DNA of 64,000 bases from Bostrychus sinensis (taxonomy: Eukaryota; Chordata; Actinopteri; Gobiiformes; Eleotridae), in contig CM036241.1 in assembly GCA_020698575.1 (NCBI GenBank), forward strand, positions 9,094,416 to 9,158,415, given 5' to 3'. Below are positions 14,401-27,400 of this stretch, piece after piece. The translations under genes were made by a program, and so were the position numbers. The notes below the pieces were generated by a model. It saw nothing but the letters and a program-made list of their open reading frames with translations, did not search any database and was not told the DNA's origin. Numbering within the stretch: the stretch's first letter is position 1; the number at the start of each line of letters is the position of its first letter.

Positions 14401-17255
14401 AGTTTTTAATTTTTTGTATGTTTTACTTCTGCGCTATGTGTTATTTATGAGAAATAGGTTTAAATTAGAGAGGTTTAGACCTACTTCAAGCCCAAAGCCC
14501 TTTTCAAACATGCATCGTCACCCGGACCCTCTCCGGAAATTCTATATATATATATATATTCTATTATACTAAATTGACTCTTTTTTAAATTTTTCCTTAA
14601 GAAAAATTTTCTTTTTCTTTTTTCCTCAAACGCTCAGCTCTACGTAGACACGTTAAACCAGGATGTGCTCCTGTGCTTAAATTGCCATCACTTCAAAGCC
14701 GTCATGTTGTTAGCGTCATGTTGCTAATAGCTGTTCTAATTAGCCATTTTATGCTCAATGATCCCCCACTGTTGCCAGCAGGGGGCGACCTACATCTAAT
14801 CCAAGCATTCTCTGCAAAGTCAGAGTAATTCAGAGCAGCCGACAGCTGATAAACACTGCCGATTTTGGGAGCAATTTTCTTAATTTAATGAAAAAAATAT
14901 TTTTTAAATTTTTTAATATATCCATTTGTTTTAGTAATGCTTATTAAAGCAGAGTAAAAAGAAAACCAATAAGGCAATCTCAGTGAAACTTGCTGTGCAG
15001 GTAGAGCTTGGGGAGAACTACAAATGCTTTGGATTTTTTGTTCCTCGAGGTTCTGTTCCAGAGAAACAGGCAAAATATTTTTATTGCTGTTTTTAGCTTT
15101 TCAGGCTGAGTTTAAGGGATTTTGGATGTTTTCTATGAACTGCAGTAGTAAGTGAGTCCACACTGTTAAAAGATGTTTGGGGAAGCTGGGGTCCTTCAGT
15201 CACATTGTTGGCCACAAATGGCATTATTGGGTAAGAATTGGCCAATTGACTAAAACAGGCAAAAATCAGCCCAATATATCGGTCAGCTGTTATCGGCCAA
15301 CCTCTACTTTAAAGAGCACCTAGATGTTTGAACAACCCCCCTCCCACACACACACACAAACTTTTCTCATGCAGAGGGTTGGCAGGCGCCGTTTGTGAAG
15401 GGCTTAAAGCCTGGGACACACCAACCAAACCGCCCAACCACTGTCAGCAGAGGCGGGGCGACTGCTGTCTCCTCACGTCTCCCCTCGTCGTCACTGAAAG
15501 TCGCTGCAGACACCGGAGCGATTCAGACCCACGACCGAGCAGTGCACATGTGCAAAACGTAATAACTATTTACAACAGCAGGCGGCACTAGTCACTAAAC
15601 TCCGCACACGAGTAAATAAAACTCCACAACACACGTGTTTAACTCAAGTATTTATCAGTCAATAATAATTATACGCACTAGATTAAAGGGATTGGATTAT
15701 TGCAGCTGTTTGTCTCAGAGGAGGATTATATTTTTATCTGCACGAGGCTACAAGCAAAGGTAAGCTAACTACAGCAGATTAGCGTCACAGATGTGGAAAC
15801 ATAATGAAGTAGTTGTAGAACAGAAAGTTCCTTATATTTTGATGTTAAACTTGAGCTGTTTGACAAATTGTGAGTGGGACACACAGCCAATCTGAGCTCG
15901 TTGACCACGACGGCCCACAAGCATGTTTTGACAAAAAAACACATTTCATGACTGTACGTAATAGTATTAATATTATTTGTTCCCCACAGATACATGGCTC
16001 CTGAAGTTCTGGACGAAACCATCAACATGAGGCACTTCGACTCCTTCAAATGTGCAGATATCTACGCTCTGGGACTGGTGTACTGGGAAATCGCTCGCCG
16101 CTGTAACAGTGGAGGTCTGACTCTGTCTGATATTAAAACTAGAGCTGTGTCTGGGTTTCTGGTTGGTGCCAGTATCATAAAAATGAATGGACAAATAAAA
16201 AATAATTATCTGAGATAGTGTAGTGTTTTGTACAACATAGTCTATTATTAGAAAGGATCACAGGAGCCGCCTCATAAATAGCTGTGTGTTTCCAGCAGCT
16301 CTCAGGTTAAAACCAACACAGACACACTCTGGTATTTTTCCAGAGTGCACTGAACAAAACCGAGCCACGGAGCGCAGTACAGGACTCTAGCGGTTTTGAT
16401 TCTGGTACCAAAAAACAGCTGCCTAGTCCTAGTTCTCTGACACTTAAACCTGACACTCTGGTCTCACCATCATATTGTTATTTCCCAGGTATCCTCGAGG
16501 ACTACCAGCTGCCCTACTTCGACCTCGTGCCCTCTGACCCCACCATAGAAGAGATGAGGAAGGTGGTGTGTGACCAAAAACTACGGCCCAACATCCCCAA
16601 CTGGTGGCAGAGCTATGAGGTATGCAACGTTTATGAAATATTTAAAGCTGTTCTACTCTCCTGGATCTAACCTTATCCCCAGCAACAGCAACATAGCTAT
16701 GACCCCTGTGTTTATATCATGGATGTATTATAGAACTGCATAATGTTTTCAATAGCCGTGCTCATTGTCGTGTGATGCCAAAAACGTTTTTACTTTCACA
16801 CTACATCCGCGTTGTGTGGCCCATAGAGCAGGCCCACTGCAGCCCTCGAGCAAATGCGGTGTTGCTCCACGTACCACATGACCGGCTCTGACCAATGGGT
16901 GTGATGGCGGGCTAGAGCGGTGATGTCACAAACCATAAAAAGTTATTTTTTAGCCAAATTAATGATTTCGAAGAGGGAAAAGGTCCATGGTGTGACTCAC
17001 GGGTAATTTTTGTTGTAACTACAGGTACACACAAGTTTACATTGCTTTAAGTGCCTTACGTTAAGTTTAATGTTTCCAATCTCCAGTAAATATCTTTTTT
17101 TTATTATGTAATGTATTTTTATTTTCCAGGCCTTGCGGGTCATGGGCAAAATCATGCGCGAGTGTTGGTATTCGAACGGAGCGGCCCGACTCACAGCTTT
17201 GCGCATCAAAAAGACCCTGTCCCAACTCAGCATTCAGGAAGACATCAAGGTCTAG
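5480..17255 (+). CDS. acvr1b: Activin receptor type-1B (ALK4), complete
   Basis: Nine exons: 5480-5543, 8681-8926, 9930-10196, 10920-11150, 12269-12436, 14034-14190, 15990-16114, 16489-16619, 17130-17255. They join in frame to 504 aa (human ACVR1B is 505). Residues 1-20 are a signal peptide. The cysteine-rich activin-binding ectodomain ends in the CCYTDYCN box. Residues about 122-146 are a transmembrane helix. The GS box STSGSGSG is at 186-193, to be phosphorylated by the type II receptor. The Ser/Thr kinase has GKGRFGEV at 213-220, ATP-binding K233, HRDLKSKN with D334, and DLG at 352-354. The L45 loop (NKDNGTW) is the one shared by ALK4/5/7, which signals through Smad2/3. The product acts at the plasma membrane. 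The ectodomain and length fit ALK4 better than TGFBR1. Residues ILED in the late kinase replace VHEE of human ALK4, a mild difference. Several introns carry transposons. Confidence 0.95.
7612..8282. mobile_element. Two Tc1-like transposase fragments, head to head
   Basis: The + strand at about 7780-7955 encodes a broken Tc1/mariner transposase end (GLFQDDNA, then WPPQSPDLNPTENLWDVL). The opposite strand of 7966-8282 encodes the same motifs (LFQDDN, WPPQSPEINPTENLWDVL). Stops and frameshifts make both inactive. The left edge begins with CACTGCCTGGCCAAAA, a common fish Tc1 end. Lies in acvr1b intron 1. Confidence 0.7.
8283..8480. repeat. Degenerate 11-bp tandem array (TTTAGTCCTGG)
   Basis: Repeated variants of TTTAGTCCTGG and TTTAGACCTGG fill this stretch, directly after the Tc1 fragments in acvr1b intron 1. 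The same unit recurs inside the hAT-like elements elsewhere in the window. Confidence 0.7.
10656..10732. repeat. Perfect 35-bp inverted repeat
   Basis: The arm at 10656-10690 is exactly complementary to 10698-10732, with a 7-base spacer. It lies in acvr1b intron 3, 187 bases before exon 4. The bases to its left (TTTTTCAACC, then CCTTTATTTC) resemble the end of a retroelement, so the palindrome is probably a fold-back of a transposon end. Confidence 0.9.
12475..12848. mobile_element. hAT-like element, CAGTGGCTCTC ends, with 11-bp array
   Basis: It starts CAGTGGCTCTCAAAC and ends GTTTGAGAACCACTG. Flanking octamers CATAAGAC and CTTTAGAC match at 6 of 8 positions. The middle holds repeated AACCAGGACTA units. 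No transposase is present, so it is non-autonomous. Lies in acvr1b intron 5. Confidence 0.7.
13128..13690. mobile_element. Long terminal-inverted-repeat MITE
   Basis: The ends, about 70 bp each, are mirror images (GGCAGCGTATTACTGCC at the left, its complement at the right) with a few mismatches. The first 17 bases are themselves nearly palindromic. Inside each end, units like TATCACGTTTTAACAAGA recur several times. No transposase and no clear target duplication were seen. Lies in acvr1b intron 5. Confidence 0.75.
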
Positions 17256-18309
17256 AGGAGGTACTGTAAGTCTGCCAAGCACCGGGAATGCACTGGAAAG
17301 ACCTTAATGAGCAATGGACAACTTTATTATTAAGGATTTGACAAAGATTGCACAAAAAAGGATACGTGTGTGAGAGTGTGGCACATAAATGTAAAATATT
17401 TTAATTATTATTTAACAACACTCCTGCCACTTTTGAAAGCCACTTGGTTTCCGACAAACCCTACCTCGCTTACCCAGCCAAACTACCACAAGCACCTTCT
17501 TTGTCCTCAGCTACTCCTGCCCAAACCTGAACCGAGTTTTTTCTGTTTTTACACTTACTTACTTACTACTGGTGATGAACCTTGGGATTTTTGTACTTGT
17601 ATGCAATCAATAGCAGGATATGTGATTAGCCTAACAGTGGGGGTATTACATGAAGCAAGCTAAACTCGATAAGCTAGATTTGTTTTACAAGTCTGGCTTA
17701 TTTTGTCCTAATTTCTTTTTCATAAAGCTAGACTAAATCATTATTGAAATACTGTATATGTAGGAAGTATAGCCTGGTCCAGAGCAGGTTTAAGGTCAGG
17801 CTTAGTCCAGTATTTGGTGAATATGAATGATGAAGTTCTTTAATGATAATATTAGTATATTTTACTACCAATACCTAAGCTGTATAATGGGAAAGTGGTT
17901 TCCTTGACCATGGGGCCTTTCTCTGTGGAGTTTGCATGTTCTCTCTCTGACTGATGTCAACCTAAAACATGTACAATAGGCTAACCCCCAAAAGCAGAAG
18001 CAGCGTGGAATGGCAGCCGCATCTGAACCGCTTTCTGTTTATTCAGTTTGACAATTCACCAAGGCGGCGGCACACAGACATGACATGAACAACTCGCTGC
18101 TCCGCTTTGCTATAGATAGATTTGAGTTTTTAGAGCGGCCCGCGCAATCTGTAGAGCTACAGCCAAGGAAACAGGCTTCAAGTGTCAAAATAAACTTCTG
18201 CTACGCTTTCAAAATAAAGGCTCACTGACCCAGCGGTAATGTAAACACGGCACAGTTCATTTTTAAGGGGGAGAAATGTAGCATAATTTGCGACACAAAG
18301 CAGACATTT

Positions 18310-18525
18310 TTAGGACAACATGCAGAAGTTGAATGCCTGGCCAGTTTTGTGTTTAGACGGTGAGTAGTCTGTAAAACAACAGAGGGAGACAGAGGCAGCA
18401 GCTCTGTCGCCCTCGATGTAAATTGACGCTTTTAAACAGACTCGCGCAAATCGATCTGCTTCTGCAACGTCCCCCATAAATTCGGGGTAATCTTCCAGCT
18501 GGGTAATCCTGACCAGGATCCTGGC
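18310..18525 (-). pseudogene. Unassigned 71-codon open frame without ATG start
   Basis: Reading the minus strand from 18525, an open frame of 71 codons ends at TAA (18312-18310). It begins after a TGA at 18528-18526 and has no ATG until its middle. The text has a protein-like mix (ILVRITQLEDYPEFM, then FARVCLKASIYIEG). I do not recognise it. It sits in a GC-rich block unlike its AT-rich surroundings, and may be a retro-copy, a transposon fragment or chance. Confidence 0.3.
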
Positions 18526-21500
18526 TCAAAATCTGGAGAAGTGTCCGCGGGCGCTGCACTGTGGTCGCCCACAGGTTGCCCCAGTGGCACTGAAGGATGG
18601 GTCAAATGCCAAGAACAAATTTCCCTATGGGGACATTGAAGTCTGTCTTAATCTTTAACATTTTAGTATTTTAATATTGAACTTTACTTTACCAGACTAA
18701 ACATATTAAGCCAACTAGCTACAGTAGAAGAAATAAACTAGAGGACCTCTGCCAAAGTATTGTCTCTTTCTTGCAATGGTAAAGATACATTGCCCTGATC
18801 TGGACATGAACACTGGCTCTTCTAGTTAAGGGGTAACAGCTCTATCTATTGAGCCACAAAGCTATTTAATGGTTATTTATCCAGTAAGTTGCTTCTATAC
18901 TGACCCCTTGAGGCCGGAGTTAGTATCTTTGGCATTATGTCACAATGGCTCTAAATCTCTAAAAACAATCCTGGATCCAGATTGTGTTACAGATCCACAT
19001 CAAAAACTAATAGTTTGTACCTTACTCATTGGGGACCTTCCCTAAAAACATCTTCAAAATCCAACCATGAGTTTTTTTAGTTGAACCCTGTTAACAGATG
19101 AACCTACACCGGACAAAGGCAGATGTTAGCAGAGGTAAAAATATGCCAAACAATTAAAAGAAGTTAAATTAGTAATAAAATAAAATCTGTATACATTATC
19201 AAGACCTATCAAATCTGACTGGCACTGGCCTAACCCAGCCTAGAGTCACATGTTCAGGCTAACGCAAGCTTGAGTTTCGGCTGTAAGCTACATTTTTGTA
19301 AGCTGCCTTCATGAAATACCCCCTGAGTCTTCAGTATCTGTACTGTTCATATACAGATAGTATTGTCTTCGTAATAATAGTTAGTTGGGATGTTTTTAAC
19401 TTATTTTGATATTTAAACGATATGGTCTTGTTGTTGATATATAAATATTATGGGTGTAGTGTAGTACTTTGCTCTGTGCCACGCATTTACCACAGAGGTG
19501 CTTCGTAGAAATCCTAAAAGGCAAATAAATCATCTGTGGATCAGTTCGTGTGCAACAGTGATCTGAGCAGCCTGTGTAAAGCACTGGAGACGATGGCGTA
19601 AACGTGGTCTGTTATGGGCTCGTGAGCATCTGGGCGGCTCGCCTCTCTTCACTTTAACCTAATCACGAGAGTCTGTTAGACCTGGTTCCATTGGGGACTA
19701 GAGTTGCAGATCTAGAGTGTGGTCTGGTTTACATTCACTCTGTCGAACTGAAGACTCTGAATAACACAGTAACGCTTGTGTGTTCACGCTCGCCCTGTTT
19801 GATCTGCTTTAATTGTTTTTACATTTACAATTCTTATCACATCAAACTCAGATGCAGTAGCCAGTCCTACTCTCACTTAGATGCTATTTATAAATTTTTT
19901 TTAACTATTTGTCAGTCACAACTGTGTCCACCCCCTCTCTATATTTATCTTATGGCTTAACACTGCCTTTAGAACCCCTACCTACACTGTAACATCACAA
20001 CTTTGTGCAGCTATAGGGAAAAAAAACCTTTAAAAAAATGAATTTGCTTTGACAGAGAGATATCTGTGAAGTCATTCAGGCTAATTAAAAAAAAAAAAAA
20101 AAAAAGTAATCTGAGTTGGTTTCAGCTCAAAGCAGAGGACAAAGGACTTCTAACAACCCAAAACTACTGAGCCTTTTGAAGTCTTCTGAACCAAAAAGAA
20201 TTTAGTTTCTCATCCTTTCTTGGAGCATATAAAGCAGCTCTCTCAGAGCTCACTCAGAATTGACGAAGCCTCTTGGCTCCTTTTTAAACCTGTTGTTGTT
20301 TATCAGTGAGCACTTTAAACTTTTTTCTAACTATTAAAGTTTGTAGTTTGTAAACTATAAAAATGATATATTAGATATTATAATGTACACACACCTAAAT
20401 ATTGCTCTGTTGATGATAAGCCATGGTGTTTTACAAATGGAAAGTCCCTCATGACCGCTCCCTTTCTTTTAGGGGTTGCCACATTTAATGATTTTTTTAG
20501 ATACTTTTGGACAGGTTTTTACGCCAGATGCCCTTCCTAGGTGATGCAACCAGCCATATGTTGTAGTTGAAGTTTTGGGCGCCACAAGGGATAATTCAAA
20601 CACTAACCTTTCGCACCAAAAGTGGGAGAACAAAGCAGTGCCCCCCTCAGGCGAGTAGTGTTACTGCATTATTTAGTGAGTTTATTTTTTATTTGACAGA
20701 ACTCAGCCAAAGTGAATCAGACCAATTACATCTGCAACAACAGTAATACCCCAAACAAACCGAGTCTATCAAACCATTAGGTGAGAACATGACCTTAGAC
20801 TTTGTACCACTGCCCCATAAGCTGTTGTAAACCTCAGGACTTCTTTTTGGTTTTGGTTGTTAAGACTGTAAATCCTTAGCGGGAACACTACTTGTATGCA
20901 TTTTTCAGACAGCAACCTGCGTTTTGGCTCAGCCTTGAACGACTGTCTGCAGATAAATGTGTCCAACGATTGTAATGTAGTAGTTTTCAGACGAGCAGCA
21001 GCAGGTAAAAGGGTGTGGGAGATTGGACGTTGCTCTGGTCATTCAGATAACAAAGTACAAATTACTTCAGATAAACTTTATAGCAGCTCTGCAGAAGTGG
21101 ATTAAAGCCAGTGGAAAATTGTGACACTCCCATCATCACCAGGAAATGAACACATCTAGGTTTGTAGATGTGTTTTGTACAATCCTTTTATTACAAGTGT
21201 TGTCTGATTTTAGTCTTGGAAATCTCACACAATTAACATTTCTTATTTACACACGGACCTAATCCTCTTCTGCAGCAGCAACGATTACAGAAAACAGAAA
21301 AAAGCTAGGACATAAAAAAATCTGTTTAACATGTAAAGAAACTCAAGGAATCTGAATAACAGATTTTTTGTTAATGTTATTTTAATCCATCTTCTCGTCG
21401 CTTTGTTTTTCTCTGCCACAGCTACTGCAGCGTTTAAGGAGCTTTTTACTTTGAGCCAATTAAAATATACTTACTTTTACTTTATTAATCATGTTTTAGG

Positions 21501-22736
21501 TGGGAAACTGTTTTATAGTTTTTTGTGCAAATGCTTCTCTAAAATTGTACCCATCTCCTTATAAAAACACATCTACTGTTGACTTTCTCTTATAGTGGCT
21601 ACTGTAGACTAGCACTACTTAGTATTTTCTCCAAAATCTATTGTTTTTACACAATACCTCCTCAACATAAGGTACAGTTAAGCCCAAAGTTATTTTCACC
21701 TGGCTGAAGTGAATTTTTACTCAGTTCATGCACCTGTTCTGTCAGGAAATGGCACAACGAAGTGACAAAAGGCAATGTGGTAAAGATATTTAAAGGTTTC
21801 TTATTCTGCTAAATCGACTTTTTTTTTAGTTTTTAACCATGTTATAATGTTGTTTCCACCTCAAAAAACATACCTGGAGTAGTATTTTGTTTTATTCTGT
21901 TTGAGTAATCCTGTATGCTGAGGCCGTGTCCTTCTCAAGAGCTGAAAACGCCCGGTCTCACAGCTCTACGGCCATACATTTTCTCAATAAATGGTGGCAA
22001 AGGTTTTATTTTCTATCACAGCTGTCTAACGTTTTTTATAATGGTTGACAAGTTTTGGACCACTTTTTTTTTTTTTTAACATAGATCTCCAGGTTGATGT
22101 TCGAAATTCACAATCAGATGGTTGAGGTCTGGACTTTTCCTGACAAACATTTTCTTTAGTGTTTTTTAGTTGTTGTGCAGAGCCAGGGTGTGAACACATT
22201 TGGGCCTAACTGTTTTTGCTGCATGTATGTCTCCTTCAATTCCTTCAGATTTTCAGGAAATTTGAGCACTTTACAAACTCCACAAGTAATATTTTTCCAT
22301 TGTCTCCACTATTTTATGTTAGAAAGCCTAAAAGGTTGACATTATGTGCACTACTACTACTACTACTGCTGACCTCACAGCACTAAAACCAAACTCTTCC
22401 TCCCATTAATGACGACCATTTTTTATCATAACAAACTACTGAAATTTAGATGTTTACAAAAAAATCACTTAAGTTACAGGAAATTTTAACTGGAAGCTTG
22501 TCGTCTTTTGGGAAAAAAACAACTCTCTCTTATATTTTTAACATTTTTACAAGACTGATGTCACTTGTCACTGGAAGATTACACTGCATACTTGTATTAC
22601 ATATAAGAAAGGTTTAGTAAAAGGTTTTTCTGTGTAAAAAGGTCACGAGAATGTACTGAATTTGCAGATTCCCGAAGCTCTGTCTGTCCCAACTCCAAAC
22701 ATGTAAAAGTGAATTCAGGTCTTCATGTAAATCTAT

Positions 22737-22742
22737 AATAAA
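22737..22742 (+). promoter_or_regulatory. Candidate acvr1b polyadenylation signal
   Basis: AATAAA followed within 30 bases by a T/GT-rich stretch. Confidence 0.5.
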
Positions 22743-22760
22743 ATATTGTTGTTTTCCTAA

Positions 22761-24445
22761 TGTGCTGTCTGTGTATTTTTATTCATTGTTGCAGATACAT
22801 AAATGCAGCCTGGTCAGCGGTCCTATTTCTTTTTCTGTGATATAAAAGACCGCAGTAGTTCTCAGACTTTTCAAGCTTCGGGCACCGCCCCCCATGGCTC
22901 ACCTGAACCACATTTTTATCTTTCACTCTCAACACCTCACCTGTGACATTTTTCACCAGGTGATATTAAGTGTAACTGTATGATAGGTATGATACTATCA
23001 GAACTGTTATTAAAATATCAGGCTTGCATCATTCAGCATATTACTTTTTATAGCCTGTATGCTTTGTGTCAAAGTGCCTCTGTAATTATCTCAGAAATAC
23101 AGCTGTGTTTGCCAGCACGTCCCTGCAGATCAGGTAGGTACACAGGTGTGTGGGTGTGGGGCCATTATGTAATTATTTAGATTTTTTGTTTTTTGAATAA
23201 ATCAGCTGTACCATTGTTATTAGTAAAACTAATATTTGATTTAAACATGGTGACATCAGATCTTGGGGCAAAGTTTAAACCAGATGAAGCTACAAGTTTG
23301 CAGCTTGAGGACGTTTGGATAGAGCAGATATACACACAAAGACGTGTAGTCAAAAACACAAACTGTACATTGTTTTACTTTTACTGTGGCTCTAGTGCTG
23401 TCTTGGTAAATAAAAACTTTTCTCCCAGGACAGGATAACTTTAAGTTTATAAATGCTCCAGATAGTGATTAATCGATTATTAAATTAGTTGACGATTATT
23501 TCAATAATTAATTATAATCAATTAATTTGATTAGTTGTTGCAGCCCTATTCTTTTCACAAACCCTTCCATGTTTTAAGCCCTCAGCCAAAATGCATTATT
23601 TCTAAGGCTGGCGGCCTCTGGTCGCAGTTAATCGGTTGGTGAGGTCTTAGCTAAAATGTTTTTGATCAATTAGTTGCAGCCACTCTTTGCATCAATAAAT
23701 TTTGTCCAATTTATTACTTGAAAACTTTTATTTTTTATTTTATTGAAGATGGCATGAGTAGTTTTAGACTACAATATATTTCACAGCTGTTTACAGTAAT
23801 TTTTTTTCAAATGTTGTATCACCTAATAAACAGTCACTTGTGCAAGACTCTGGTATGTCCTTCACATCTTTTGGTCAATTAATCGATGTACTGGGCATAA
23901 CTTTGGTCAACTAACAATGTCTTTGGTCGACTACAGCCCTATTTATTATTTTATTAACTGTTGCATCATTCATTTTGGCTTTGTTACAGTAACACAGAGA
24001 GAACATGCAGACTCCACCCAAGAATCAAACACACAACTTCCTTGTTGTGAAGCAAGAGCCCTGACTAACTGTGGGTCATCAGAGCAGCTGATCAGTTTTC
24101 TCAAATGCAGACATAACACACAGGGATTTTTTTTACATCTCTTAAGAAACCTTTATTGCTCTTTCCTTAAATTACAATCTCCTCTCAAATTAGTACAAAA
24201 ACATTTACACATACATAGTTTCACACTGGATTACACAGTCAATTTTAATGCAAAGACAGCACAAGGACGTTTTCCTAGTTATGTTACAGATTAATTAAAT
24301 TACAGTGACAAAGTCTAGTCGTAGATTAAAATGTACAATACTGTAACAAGGGAAACAGCATAAAAACAAGTTAAGATGTTATAGAAAAATAGGTAGAAGA
24401 CGTGTGCGATATGGAGGCTTCTCTCAGTGCTGTTATCCATTGAGG
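22761..24445. other. Repeat-rich spacer and prkag1 3' UTR
   Basis: Contains a partial CAGTAGTTCTCAGAC repeat near 22853; a segment at 23195-23270 shared with 61535-61610 (CAGCTGTACCATTGTT); and AT-rich hAT-like pieces at 23465-23550 ending GTTGTTGCAGCCCTA. From about 24135 to 24445 it is likely prkag1 3' UTR. Confidence 0.5.
24152..24157 (-). promoter_or_regulatory. Candidate prkag1 polyadenylation signal
   Basis: TTTATT on the + strand, i.e. AATAAA on the minus strand, 288 bases past the proposed prkag1 stop codon. This spacing supports the proposed last exon. Confidence 0.5.
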
Positions 24446-27400
24446 TTACTTTGAGATATCTTCAGCTTCTTGGCCAATAGAAAAAACTAAAATCTTCACA
24501 CTAGTATTTCATGAGGTGGTTTTTGAGAGATTACATGGACAATATCGTCACATAAACTTTCTGTACAATGGAAAATAGACCAAGCCTTAGACCGGTAGTT
24601 CTCAACTGGTGGGTCAGGGCCAAAAAGTGTGTCACAAAGATTTAAAGCCCAATTATTGTTTTGTGTTAAATGAAATTGTGAAACTGATTTTGAAATGCAT
24701 GTGCCATCGAGTAAAATAGAGCTGCACAATAGATATTAGCAAATGTAATAATGCAATATTCATATTGTAAGACACTAAATGTATTGCAATAATGTTATGA
24801 TCCTCCATCTGACAGAGATTTACACTGTCAGAATCATTCTTCTATTAGAGCCTTAAAAGGGGCCATATTATGCTTTTCATTTATATTTTTAAACAAATCT
24901 CCAAAACAGCAGCACATTTTACAACCTTTAAAAACATAAGACTAAAATAAAACATTTTTAATAAGTACGCTACAGGTGCCATGAAGAAACGAGCCAGCAG
25001 AGGGCAGCTCTTTTAAACAGAAACAGAGGGGAAAAAAGCATTTTATTTCCCTAAACTAATTGTATGATGCAATTTTGGATAAATGAATGAGAGCAGACTG
25101 GATGTAGAGGGCTCGTTGATCGGTCAGTGCTTCCTGGACTGAGCGGAGGTTCGTGGGACAGAGAGTTTTGAGGCCTCAAAGGCAGTGCCGGAGAATACAG
25201 GATAACTTCAACAGGCATGAATAAAGCAAAATACAACTCCAGGTATGTTTTTGATGAGGGTACAACATTAAAACATGATAGAAAGCTCAAAAAGTTGATT
25301 TTGTATAATATAGCCCCTTTAAATAAATCTCCATTGTAAATATCCTCAATGTAGTCCTGATTTTGCCTTGTTTTAGTCCTGGCCTAGTTTTGATTTTGAC
25401 CCAGTTTTTGTATATTAACAAATTTTTTAACATTGTTAGCCATGTTGAATATTGCAATAATGATGTGAACTATCAAGTTTAAGTACAATAATTCAGAAAA
25501 ATAACTGTTTCTGTATTAGATGGGTAACAATAAGTTGATAAAACTAGGTCCCACCATCAGACCAGGTGAGAACCACTGACAAGGTTTTTAACATCCACGT
25601 TTCCAACAACTTCAGCAATATCCTTTTCACAATGGCTTTACATGGAGTATGCAATAAAAAAAAACATTTCAGTAACAATATATTCCCACTAAAAGATTAC
25701 AGGGAATACCATTGTGCTAGTGTCCAAACCAGTGTGTCCATTGTCCTCTGACCTCTGGCATTTTCACCACAGAACTGCTCCTCACTGGATATTTTCTCTC
25801 TAATCAAACCTATTAGAGTTATAGAAGAAGGAATAATGCTTGGTTAATTTGCATGGCTGGCTATACATCTATCTCGAGCCTTGAAGTGGCTTAAGTTTGG
25901 CTCCAAAATAAGAATAAAATTGCTGGTCTGTTAAAATTTCAAGTGATTGTGTGACTATATTTAATCAATATAAAAGTCACAATGAAAGCACATCTCGTCT
26001 GTTCCCTTCTTTAACTTTTCTGCACTTTGAGAAAACTTTGGGGTGTGTTTTCATTTCATTTCATCCTCATGCTGTCCCTGTGGATCAAAGAAATACATTT
26101 AGACACAAAAGGATGTTTAATTATGTCAACATTAGTTTCCCGTGAATGACATGGTACAGTTTGGTTCAGTAAATCCTGAAGAGGCTTGCGTTTCTCTGAG
26201 CTGAAGAGAGACGACTGCTACAAAGATGTGATTCTATACACGATGAGCTTTCAAGACATGAATGTGTTGCCAAGTTTGTTTTAACCCAGTGATTACCAGG
26301 CCATGGCCCAGGGTGTACTCCACCTCAGGCCCAAAATAGCTGGGAAAAGCACTAGCTGACTGTGTATTTCAGTCAAATGAATTTCTGGGTTTCACTTCTT
26401 CACTTCACCAGAGAAAGGATTATCTGTCGGTTAATCAACAGACTGCAGTGTTCAGTCCAATTGGTTACAAATGCTGTATGGTACGGTACGCTTTCTGGGG
26501 ACACCTTTATTACAGGGTTTCTACAGGGTTTTTAGACCTTTTGAAGACCACAGTTCAAGAAAATTAGGACCCATTTTATATGCATGCAGTGTACAAAAAT
26601 TAACAAAGATAAAAATGTTTAAGAAAAAAAAAAAAAAAAAAAAATTAATTTATTTGCAACTGTTTACAACATGGAGCTCCACAAAGCCTTTTGGTCTTGG
26701 TAAGAGAAGATCTGAGCTCTTGTATCAGCGACAGTAATGCGCCTTTGAGTGGGCACTAACAGATTTCGACAGATTTGTGAAATCTGTGTTAGAAATAGGC
26801 CTGTGTGTACACTGAAAAAGTCTTAGATCATTGAGTTCAGCTGATTAATGAAATGAAATGGGAGCCAAAAAAAAAAAAGTTGCGTTTAAATTTTTGTTGC
26901 GTGTAGAATAAGCTTGTGAAGTAGTTGCATCAAATGTACATGGCATATTTAAGACCTGTTTAAGGGTATTCAAGACCTAAAACTCCACATTCCTGCAACT
27001 TTGAGACTTTTAAAGGCCTTAAATTTAGGACATTTTTTGATTTTTTAATATCCTGCAGAAACCGTGTATTAACAACTCAAACTCACTTGTACTGACCCGA
27101 CCTGCACCGCTCCAGTGGAAAACAGTCCCCATTTAAATAGTTAAACAGACAGACTTTCTGACTTACCTTCTACTTCTTTCTCTCTGAGTACTAACGCCTG
27201 AAGAATATCTGACAGGGACACGATTCCCCTCACAACCTCGTGTTCATCCACCACCACCAGCCTGTGCACCTGAACAACCAGAGGACATTGCTGTTATTAT
27301 TACCAACAAGAGGTACAGACACACACAATAAAGTTCAAAGAAGGGAAAACATAATAGCACACAATAGAGCTGCACAATACTCATTAATTTGCCGTGACCT

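Larger units (their letters stand above)
17256..22760. other. acvr1b 3' UTR and downstream spacer
   Basis: No spliced gene is visible. The best polyadenylation signal is AATAAA at 22737-22742, followed by a TGTGCTGTCTGTGT stretch, so the acvr1b 3' UTR may run the whole way, about 5.5 kb (inference). It holds a GC-rich block at 17990-18600 (separate entry), a fish interspersed repeat near 20460-20620 (ACGCCAGATGCCCTTCCT) and an ACT microsatellite at about 22351. Confidence 0.5.

Noticed and set aside
5480..17255. Calling the kinase TGFBR1 (ALK5) because of the IxED residues in the kinase
   Set aside because: Overall length, the ectodomain and the neighbouring ankrd33 favour ALK4; the variable site alone is weak.
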